From: Flavobacteriaceae bacterium Ga0077528
GTDB lineage: Bacteria; Bacteroidota; Bacteroidia; Flavobacteriales; Flavobacteriaceae
Direction: 5' to 3'
Assembly: GCA_001464475.1 (NCBI GenBank)
Contig: LNDX01000022.1
Coordinates: 1-48,130 of the forward strand
Length of the DNA stretch: 48,130 nucleotides
In this document: one piece after another, positions 41,657 to 48,130 of the stretch
How the letters are laid out: each line of letters begins with the position of its first letter
How positions within the stretch are numbered: the first letter of the stretch is position 1
Made by a program: the position numbers and the translations under genes
Notes under the pieces: model-generated
Seen by the model: only the letters and a program-made list of their open reading frames with translations
The model's database searches: none
Told to the model about the DNA's origin: nothing

Positions 41657-42136
41657 ATGACAATGAAAAATCAATTAAAATACTTTGTGATATTATTCAT
41701 CAGTTTTTCAATTACTTCTACTGCTCAAATAAAAATTGGAAACACGATGCCTTTAATTACACTAAAGAATAATACCAATAATGAGGTTGATATCACATCC
41801 TTTAAAGGTAAATATGTGCTTGTCGATTTTTGGGCCTCTTGGTGTGCGCCTTGCCGATTGGGAAACAAAAAGTTAGTAAAAATTCACAATGAAGCTAATA
41901 CAAATAAAATTGAAATTATCGGAATATCAATTGACACCGATACAAATAAATGGTTGAAGGCAATTGAAAAAGATAAAATCAAATTCACTCAATTGATAGA
42001 CCCTAATGGTTTTGATGCCAAGGCAGCTTTATTATTTGGGGTAGATGAATTACCATCAAAATACCTATTTAATCCCGAAGGAATATTGATAGCTAAAAAT
42101 CCGTCAGCTGAAGAAATAATCAAATTAATAAAATAA
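41657..42136 (+). CDS. TlpA-like periplasmic thioredoxin
   Basis: A 159-aa exported thioredoxin-fold protein. A signal (residues about 1-23) precedes VDFWASWCAPCRLGNKK with the active CxxC (Cys63, Cys66) and the cis-Pro loop DELPSKYLFNPEG. It would keep cysteines of copper proteins reduced or move electrons to them. It stands between the propeller and HMA genes. The start could also be ATG 41663. Confidence 0.88.
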   Translation: MTMKNQLKYFVILFISFSITSTAQIKIGNTMPLITLKNNTNNEVDITSFKGKYVLVDFWASWCAPCRLGNKKLVKIHNEANTNKIEIIGISIDTDTNKWLKAIEKDKIKFTQLIDPNGFDAKAALLFGVDELPSKYLFNPEGILIAKNPSAEEIIKLIK

Positions 42137-42140
42137 TAAA

Positions 42141-42629
42141 ATGAAAAAAGTATATATAATAATAGCATCAATGGTTTTGATGTTATCAATAAAAAGTAAT
42201 GCACAAATCGTAAAAGCCGAAATTAGAGCAACTGGTTTAACGTGTTCAATGTGCTCCAATGCTATTAATAAGCAACTTAAGTCATTACCAGAAGTAGTTA
42301 ACGTAGAAATCGATTTAAATACCAATACATTTACAGTAATTCTGAAAGAAGGAAATGAATTAAGTCCTAAAGTATTTAAAGAAAAAGTCGAAAAAGCAGG
42401 TTTCTTCATTGGTTCATTAGTAGTTACAGCAAAATCAAATACCATAGCACAAAATACTTATATCATGGTTAATGATAAAAAAAGTAATGTTTCTGAAATA
42501 CAGTTTCAAGTACTTGACAAAGGATATGTAACCGAGAAAGAATTTAAAAAACTATCAAAGTCCTATAAGAATATTGATACGTATGCTTCGAATAATGAAG
42601 ATGATTTTCACATTAAAATGATAAACTAA
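42141..42629 (+). CDS. Exported HMA-domain copper chaperone-like protein
   Basis: A 162-aa protein with signal (about residues 1-22, ending SNAQ) and one heavy-metal-associated domain (EIRATGLTCSMCSNAINKQL; Cys35, Cys38). The second half (about 100-162) is unlike the chaperone fold and may bind a partner. It ends exactly at the ATG of the next gene. Copper(I) transfer within the periplasm is the likely role. Confidence 0.8.
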   Translation: MKKVYIIIASMVLMLSIKSNAQIVKAEIRATGLTCSMCSNAINKQLKSLPEVVNVEIDLNTNTFTVILKEGNELSPKVFKEKVEKAGFFIGSLVVTAKSNTIAQNTYIMVNDKKSNVSEIQFQVLDKGYVTEKEFKKLSKSYKNIDTYASNNEDDFHIKMIN

Positions 42630-43441
42630 TGAGAAAGGTAATTTTATTTTTTGCAGCCATCAGTTGCCAAACTATTTTTAGTCAAGAATTATTTGTAGTA
42701 ACAGATCCTGCAAGTAATGTTCCTGCTAATTCATTAGCCGTAAATGTGATGCAATCTGCTTTTAAAGAAAAATTTGAGCCAGGTTACAACTATCATTTAA
42801 TGCCCGAGGTAACTTATGGTATAAATAAAAATTTAATGGTTCGTGGTTCCGCTTTTATCAGCACAAGAACTAATGCATTGTATGCAGAAGGTGGTGGTTT
42901 TATGGCTAAGTACAGGTTTTATTCTACAGATGATTTAAACAGTCACTTTCGCTTAGCAACTTATGGAAGATTTAGCTTCAATCGTGCTGATATTCATCAA
43001 GAGCAAATTGAAATAGTAGGACACAATACTGGTTTTGAAACCGGGATAATCGCAACAAAGTTGGTCAAAAAGGTAGCCATAAGTTCATCGCTTAGTTTTG
43101 AAAAAGCATTGGATAACAAACCAAAATATCCTTTTCCGGATACTATTGGTGATAATGCAACGAACTATACTTTGTCTTTTGGAAAATTGATGTACCCTAA
43201 AAAATATACGAGTTTCAAGCAAACCAACATCAATTTAATGGTTGAATTTGTAGGTCAAACCATCAACGAAAATGGTAAATCCTACTTAGACGTTGTGCCG
43301 GCTGTACAATTCATTTTTAACAGTCAAGCACGATTAGATCTTGCCTACCGTCAAGAGTTAGTAAGTTCAATGATACGTTCTGCTCCAAATGGGTTTTACT
43401 TCAATTTATATTACACTTTTTTCAATTTAAAAAAACAATAA
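42629..43441 (+). CDS. Outer-membrane beta-barrel protein
   Basis: A 270-aa exported protein with a signal (ending TIFS) and repeated amphipathic strands (MPEVTYGINKNLMVRGSAFI; LDLAYRQELVSSMIRSAPNG, then FYFNLYYTFF), which fit a small outer-membrane barrel. No family name is known to me. It overlaps the stop of the HMA gene and may let copper or a ligand through the outer membrane. Confidence 0.65.
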   Translation: MRKVILFFAAISCQTIFSQELFVVTDPASNVPANSLAVNVMQSAFKEKFEPGYNYHLMPEVTYGINKNLMVRGSAFISTRTNALYAEGGGFMAKYRFYSTDDLNSHFRLATYGRFSFNRADIHQEQIEIVGHNTGFETGIIATKLVKKVAISSSLSFEKALDNKPKYPFPDTIGDNATNYTLSFGKLMYPKKYTSFKQTNINLMVEFVGQTINENGKSYLDVVPAVQFIFNSQARLDLAYRQELVSSMIRSAPNGFYFNLYYTFFNLKKQ

Positions 43442-43462
43442 AAATCTAAATAATAACATGTC

Positions 43463-44200
43463 ATGAAAGCACTTATTCTATCAGCTATTATAGCTATCAC
43501 TTTAGTTTCTTGTAATCAAAAAAACAAAGAGACAGAAAACAAGACCACAGAAACTTCAACAAATTCAAATGAAATATATGCGTGTTCCATGCACCCAGAG
43601 ATTACAGGAAAAAAAGGAGAAGAATGTTCCAAATGTGGTATGGAATTAACAGAACCAGTTGCCCAAGTTGAGCCAATCCATGAAGAAAATGAAAAAACTC
43701 AAGAACTCAAAGACACCACAAAACTACCAACTAATGACGTTAAAGAAAAAGTAATTGAAACAAAAACTCCTTTTTCAATTAATGCAATAGTTGCAAACTA
43801 TTTAAAAATAAAAAATGCACTAACAAAAGACGATGCCAAAGCCGCTGCTATTGCAGGTAAATCATTATTCAACGATTTTAATACAATCAACTCAAATAGT
43901 TTAACTACTACTCAAAAAAAAGAGTATTTAGATATTGCAGACGATGCAAAAGAACATGCAAAACACATTAGTGATAATGCTGGGAAAATCGACCATCAAA
44001 GAGAACATTTTGTTACGCTAAGTAAGGATATTAATGATTTGATTAAAATGTTTGGAACAAAGCAAAAATTGTATCAAGATTTTTGTCCAATGGCAAATGA
44101 TGGCAAAGGAGCTATTTGGATTAGTGAAACAAAAGAAATTAAAAATCCATTTTATGGCTCTCAAATGTTGACTTGTGGTAGTTTGAAAAAAACGTTATAA
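43463..44200 (+). CDS. DUF3347 lipoprotein with heavy-metal-binding motif
   Basis: A 245-aa lipoprotein (Cys17 after ITLVS). Residues 39-62 form a short heavy-metal-binding domain (YACSMHPEITGKKGEECSKC, then GMEL). The C-terminal domain (about 105-245) is DUF3347, the same as in the frameshifted gene at 39683, ending with FYGSQMLTCGSLKKTL. It probably takes up copper ions at the membrane surface. Its intact copy may cover the loss of the broken one. Confidence 0.85.
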   Translation: MKALILSAIIAITLVSCNQKNKETENKTTETSTNSNEIYACSMHPEITGKKGEECSKCGMELTEPVAQVEPIHEENEKTQELKDTTKLPTNDVKEKVIETKTPFSINAIVANYLKIKNALTKDDAKAAAIAGKSLFNDFNTINSNSLTTTQKKEYLDIADDAKEHAKHISDNAGKIDHQREHFVTLSKDINDLIKMFGTKQKLYQDFCPMANDGKGAIWISETKEIKNPFYGSQMLTCGSLKKTL

Positions 44201-44201
44201 A

Positions 44202-44660
44202 ATGACACGAAAATTAAAAAAGATTGCATTAGTATTCTTTTTAATGTTTGTAGCTATTCAATTCTACCAACCAAAACAAAATGTAAGTAGTTCATTCGAT
44301 ATTGGAAAAAACTTTGCTAATAATTATAAAGTACCTCCAAAAATTCTTAATTCATTGCAAAAAGCTTGTTATGACTGCCATAGTAATACTACTAAGTATT
44401 TATGGTACGATTACATTCAACCAGCAAGATTATTTGTAGAAAGCCACATTAAAAATGGAAAAGAAGAACTGAATTTTAATGAATTTGCGACTTATTCAAA
44501 TAGAAAACAACAAAGTAAACTAGAAGCAATAAGTAGAGAAATAAAATCGGGTACTATGCCATTAAGTTCATACACACAATTACATCAGGATGCTATTCTT
44601 GATGAAACCCAAAAGCAAGAAATAATCAGTTGGATTGAACAGACAATCAATAAAGAATAG
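44202..44660 (+). CDS. Haem-binding domain protein
   Basis: A 152-aa protein with an N-terminal membrane anchor (residues 7-22) and a c-type haem site ACYDCHSN (Cys56, Cys59, His60), then WYDYIQPARLFVESHIKNGK, typical of the Bacteroidota haem-binding (haem_bd) family. It starts one base after the previous stop. It may give electrons to periplasmic copper proteins. Confidence 0.85.
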   Translation: MTRKLKKIALVFFLMFVAIQFYQPKQNVSSSFDIGKNFANNYKVPPKILNSLQKACYDCHSNTTKYLWYDYIQPARLFVESHIKNGKEELNFNEFATYSNRKQQSKLEAISREIKSGTMPLSSYTQLHQDAILDETQKQEIISWIEQTINKE

Positions 44661-44665
44661 TAAGC

Positions 44666-45226
44666 ATGAAACTTTATATCAAAAATATGGTTTGTAGTCG
44701 TTGCAAAATGGTGGTTAAGTCCGAGTTAGAAAAGCTTGGACTAAAACTTTTATCTATTAATTTGGGTGAAGTCGAAATTATGGAACCCTTTTCTGATGTT
44801 CAAAAAAATGAAATTAGTAAAATATTGAAAGTATTTGGCTTTGAACTGATTGATGATAAGAAAAGTAAAACGATTGATAAGATTAAAACAGTAATCATTG
44901 ATTTGGTTCAAAACAAGAATAATGATTTGAAAATTAATTTATCCAACTACCTTTCACAAGAACTGCATCAAGACTATAATACCCTGAGTAATCTCTTTTC
45001 AGAAGTTGAAAACACTACTATTGAGAAGTATTTCATCAATCAGAAAATTGAAAAAGTAAAAGAGTTAATTATGTACGATGAACTCTCATTAAGTGAAATT
45101 GCGTATTCTTTAAATTACAGCACGGTTTCACATTTGAGCAATCAATTCAAAAAAGTAACTGGCTTTTCGCCAACCTACTTTAAGAATATCAAAACCATTA
45201 AAAGAAAGCAAATAGAAGATTTATAA
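44666..45226 (+). CDS. AraC regulator fused to an HMA-like metal-binding domain
   Basis: A 186-aa cytoplasmic regulator. Residues 1-70 are an HMA-like fold with KNMVCSRCKMVV (Cys10, Cys13), and residues about 75-186 an AraC DNA-binding domain (LSLSEIAYSLNYSTVSHLSN, then QFKKVTGFSPTYF). The Cys pair probably senses copper(I) and the HTH part controls the cluster. A CxxC motif at the same place as in copper chaperones makes direct copper transfer possible. Confidence 0.85.
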   Translation: MKLYIKNMVCSRCKMVVKSELEKLGLKLLSINLGEVEIMEPFSDVQKNEISKILKVFGFELIDDKKSKTIDKIKTVIIDLVQNKNNDLKINLSNYLSQELHQDYNTLSNLFSEVENTTIEKYFINQKIEKVKELIMYDELSLSEIAYSLNYSTVSHLSNQFKKVTGFSPTYFKNIKTIKRKQIEDL

Positions 45227-45302
45227 ATTTTGCATATCAAACCCAAAATTATGCAAATGCAAAAATCGGTTATGATAGAAATTTGTATTAAAATTATTAA
45301 AG

Positions 45303-47840
45303 ATGATACATACTTACAGCATTACCGGAATGACTTGCGATGGTTGTCTCGCTAAAGTCGAAAAAACGTTGAATACTATTGAGGGTATTGAGGCAAAAGT
45401 TTCATTAAATCCAGCAGTAGCAACAATAACTATGGAAAAGCACATTCCAACAGAAAAGCTACAGGAAGCCTTGACAGCAGTGGGAAAATACTCCATAGAA
45501 ATGAGCAACGGTAAAACCAAGGAGCATAGTACAACGAATGAAGCTTCGGGAAAATCATGTTGCTCTGTCCATTCCAACGATCATAATAAAGAAACTGTTG
45601 TCCCAACAAATACCCAAGGAAAGTATTATTGCCCAATGCATTGCGAAGGCGAAAAAGTGTACGACAAGGCAGGTGACTGTCCTGTGTGTGGAATGGATTT
45701 AGTTAAAGCACCAGAGTTAACGGTGAGTAAAACGTTGTATACGTGTCCTATGCATCCCGAAGTAATTCAAGAAGGTCCTGGTTCATGTCCAATATGCGGA
45801 ATGGATTTAGTCCCAATGGAACCAAGCGAAAGCGAAGACCAAAAAACGTATACCGATTTGGTTAAAAAAATGAAAATTGCAGTCGTATTTACCGTTCCCA
45901 TTTTTGCAATTGCAATGATAGAAATGGCACACAACAATCCTTTACTACAACTAATGGATGCTTCAAAATGGAATTTGGTACAATTAATATTATCGCTTCC
46001 TGTAGTGTTTTATGCCTGTTGGGTATTTTTTATTCGCGCTTGGAAATCCATCATTACTTGGAATTTAAATATGTTTACCCTAATCGGAATTGGTACAGGA
46101 GTGGCATTTCTTTTCAGTTTGGTCGGGATGTTTTTCCCAGATATTTTTCCTAGCGAATTCAAAACAGAACACGGAACAGTATTACTATACTTCGAAGCTA
46201 CAACCGTTATTCTAACTCTTGTATTATTAGGACAATTACTTGAAGCAAGAGCACACAGTCAGACTAGTGGAGCTATCAAAGAATTATTAAAACTCGCACC
46301 AACCGAAGCCACTTTGGTTATTGATGGTAGCGATAAAGTAATTTCAATCCACGATATTAAAAAAGGTGATTTACTTCGGGTTAAGCCTGGTGACAAAATT
46401 CCAGTTGACGGAAAAATAACCGATGGAGAAAGTAGTATTGATGAAGCAATGATTACAGGAGAACCAATACCCGTTGATAAAAAGAAAGACGATAATGTAA
46501 TTGCAGGAACAATCAATGGGAATAAATCTTTTATTATGGTTGCAGAAAAAGTGGGTTCAGAAACTTTGCTTTCACAAATCGTGCAAATGGTTAATGACGC
46601 TTCTCGTTCGAGAGCGCCAATTCAGAAATTAGCAGACAGTATTTCCAAATACTTCGTGCCCATTGTAGTCATCATTTCTGTTATAACCTTTTTCATTTGG
46701 GCAAAATTTGGTCCCGAACCGGCATTAGTATATGGTTTTATAAATGCCATCGCAGTATTAATCATCGCGTGTCCTTGTGCATTAGGATTGGCAACGCCTA
46801 TGTCAGTAATGGTAGGTGTTGGTAAAGGCGCACAATCAGGGGTTTTGATAAAAAATGCAGAAGCTTTAGAAAACATGAATAAGGTTAATGTTTTAATTAC
46901 AGATAAAACAGGAACAATAACCGAAGGAAAACCATCGGTCGAAAAAATTTATGCGACCAATAACAATGATAACGATTTATTGCAAAGCATAGCTTCATTA
47001 AACCAATATAGTGAGCATCCATTAGCACAAGCCGTAGTCAATTATGGCAAAACAAAATCCATTTCATTAATCGAAGTAAAAGATTTTGAAGCCATTGCCG
47101 GAAAAGGAGTTACAGGAACAGTAACCAATAAAAAAGTAGCATTAGGTAATAAAAAACTAATGGAACAAGTAAAAGCTAGTATTTCTGACGATATAGAAAA
47201 CAAAATCATTACCGAACAAAAACTAGGAAAAACCGTTTCATATATTGCAGTAGAAGGTATTGCTGTTGGATTTGTATCCATTACTGATGCCATAAAAACG
47301 TCAAGTGCCGCTGCAATAAAAGAACTGATGCAACAAGGAGTTGAAGTAATTATGATGACAGGCGATAATATCAATACAGCCAAAGCTGTTGCAGAAGAAT
47401 TGAACCTGTCTTCCTATAAAGCAGGATGTTTACCCGAAGACAAATTAAACGAAATCAAAAAATTACAAGCAGAAGGCAAAATTGTGGCCATGGCTGGTGA
47501 TGGTATCAACGATGCACCGGCATTAGCACAAGCCAATATCGGAATAGCTATGGGAACAGGAACAGATGTCGCAATTGAAAGTGCCAAAATAACTTTAGTC
47601 AAAGGCGATTTACAAGGCATTGTAAAAGCCAAGAACTTAAGCCATGCTGTTATGAAAAACATCAAGCAAAATTTATTTTTTGCCTTTTTCTATAACGTAT
47701 TGGGTGTTCCAATCGCAGCTGGTGTTCTATATCCATTTTTCGGTATATTATTATCCCCAATGATTGCGGCTTTAGCCATGTCATTTAGTTCTGTATCAGT
47801 AATTGTAAATGCGTTACGATTACGCACATTAAAACTTTAA
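45303..47840 (+). CDS. copA: Copper-exporting P-type ATPase
   Basis: An 845-aa P1B-type ATPase. Residues 1-70 are an HMA domain (GMTCDGC, Cys12 and Cys15); residues about 108-170 carry two heavy-metal-binding units (YYCPMHCEGEKVYDKAGDCP then VCGMDL; YTCPMHPEVIQEGPGSCPIC then GMDL). The core has CPC (Cys490, Cys492), the phosphorylated Asp534 in DKTGT, SEHPLA, MTGDN and GDGINDAPAL. It pumps Cu(I) out of the cytoplasm. It has its own 77-bp leader after the HMA-AraC gene, which is probably its regulator. Confidence 0.95.
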   Translation: MIHTYSITGMTCDGCLAKVEKTLNTIEGIEAKVSLNPAVATITMEKHIPTEKLQEALTAVGKYSIEMSNGKTKEHSTTNEASGKSCCSVHSNDHNKETVVPTNTQGKYYCPMHCEGEKVYDKAGDCPVCGMDLVKAPELTVSKTLYTCPMHPEVIQEGPGSCPICGMDLVPMEPSESEDQKTYTDLVKKMKIAVVFTVPIFAIAMIEMAHNNPLLQLMDASKWNLVQLILSLPVVFYACWVFFIRAWKSIITWNLNMFTLIGIGTGVAFLFSLVGMFFPDIFPSEFKTEHGTVLLYFEATTVILTLVLLGQLLEARAHSQTSGAIKELLKLAPTEATLVIDGSDKVISIHDIKKGDLLRVKPGDKIPVDGKITDGESSIDEAMITGEPIPVDKKKDDNVIAGTINGNKSFIMVAEKVGSETLLSQIVQMVNDASRSRAPIQKLADSISKYFVPIVVIISVITFFIWAKFGPEPALVYGFINAIAVLIIACPCALGLATPMSVMVGVGKGAQSGVLIKNAEALENMNKVNVLITDKTGTITEGKPSVEKIYATNNNDNDLLQSIASLNQYSEHPLAQAVVNYGKTKSISLIEVKDFEAIAGKGVTGTVTNKKVALGNKKLMEQVKASISDDIENKIITEQKLGKTVSYIAVEGIAVGFVSITDAIKTSSAAAIKELMQQGVEVIMMTGDNINTAKAVAEELNLSSYKAGCLPEDKLNEIKKLQAEGKIVAMAGDGINDAPALAQANIGIAMGTGTDVAIESAKITLVKGDLQGIVKAKNLSHAVMKNIKQNLFFAFFYNVLGVPIAAGVLYPFFGILLSPMIAALAMSFSSVSVIVNALRLRTLKL

Positions 47841-47849
47841 AATTATAAA

Positions 47850-48130
47850 ATGAAAAAAACAATCTTAACAGGCTTAATTATTTTGCAATCCTTATTATTA
47901 TCTGCCCAAGACAAAGTCCAGATAAGAGTTACTTCAGCCAGTCCTGCGGCATCTTTTGAGCAAGAAGTCGGCAGCGGAAAAATAAAAATAACATACAGCA
48001 GACCATTAGTAAGAGGTCGTAAAATATTTGGGGAGTTAGTACCTTTTGATAAGCTTTGGCGAACTGGCGCAAGTGATTGTACCGTCATAACCACTTCCGA
48101 AGATATTTCTTTTGGTAACAATGTATTAAA
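47850..48130 (+). CDS. DUF2911 protein, cut by the window end
   Basis: The first 93 residues of a periplasmic protein. A signal (about residues 1-19, ending LLSAQ) is followed by the DUF2911 start: ASPAASFEQEVGSGKIKITY, then SRPLVRGRKIFGELVPFDKL and WRTGASDCTVI. Function unknown. It begins 10 bases after the copA stop, so it may share that transcript. The 3' end lies outside the window. Confidence 0.8.
   Translation, partial: MKKTILTGLIILQSLLLSAQDKVQIRVTSASPAASFEQEVGSGKIKITYSRPLVRGRKIFGELVPFDKLWRTGASDCTVITTSEDISFGNNVL

Overview
The window looks like part of a chromosome of a Flavobacterium-type member of the Bacteroidota. The evidence is low GC, A-rich start contexts without strong Shine-Dalgarno sites, many promoters of the Bacteroidota type (TTG near -33, TAnnTTTG near -7), a SusC/SusD pair, and several families largely confined to this phylum (DUF6943, DUF5675, DUF6520, RteC). 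No rRNA or complete tRNA gene was seen. Much of the window is accessory DNA.

Left end (1-5.0 kb): a DUF6943 gene, a leftward cassette (a 252-aa protein, a DUF5675 protein with YkuD-like features, a secreted protein built from DIGG repeats, and two small holin-like membrane proteins), a short basic protein, and a tyrosine recombinase. Upstream of the recombinase lie an 18-nt tRNA-Ser-like 3' end and inverted GGGGCACAA sites, which look like the edge of an integrated element. 5.0-7.8 kb: two short-chain dehydrogenases and an AraC regulator, sharing a 17-bp motif in their two promoters. 7.9-10.6 kb: a HAMP/AraC regulator, a MauE/DoxX-like redox membrane protein and a four-cysteine DUF6520 peptide. 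10.6-18.1 kb: a leftward peptide-use operon (SusC, SusD, S9 peptidase) with a strong promoter and a structured leader RNA, facing a small XRE regulator.

Defence island (18.4-31 kb): a small membrane protein with a trypsin-like peptidase. Next comes a leftward trio (sigma-like protein, 115-aa protein, ImmA/IrrE metallopeptidase), divergent from a type III CBASS operon (CD-NTase, HORMA, TRIP13-like ATPase, 2TM-NUDIX effector). A 1344-aa nuclease-STAND protein resembling Avs and an AbiE toxin-antitoxin pair follow.

Mobile-element-like region (31-39 kb): RteC, a lipoprotein, a TPR/AraC membrane regulator, an excisionase-like HTH protein, a replication-initiator-like protein, a DnaC-like ATPase and a hypothetical protein, separated by repeat-rich gaps. 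No relaxase or conjugation genes are present in the window. Right end (39-48.1 kb): a copper-handling cluster (Cys-rich protein, frameshifted HMA-DUF3347 protein, YncE-like propeller, TlpA thioredoxin, HMA protein, outer-membrane protein, DUF3347 lipoprotein, haem-binding protein, HMA-AraC regulator, CopA ATPase, then a truncated DUF2911 gene).

The strongest new signal is a promoter class found four times on both strands: palindrome ATTCNNGAAT, exactly 15 bp, TTG, exactly 20 bp, TAnnTTTG. It precedes the HAMP/AraC regulator, the small membrane protein/trypsin-like pair, rteC and the 245-aa lipoprotein. At two of the four a second palindrome lies exactly 22 bp further upstream. This suggests one unknown regulator controlling scattered accessory genes.
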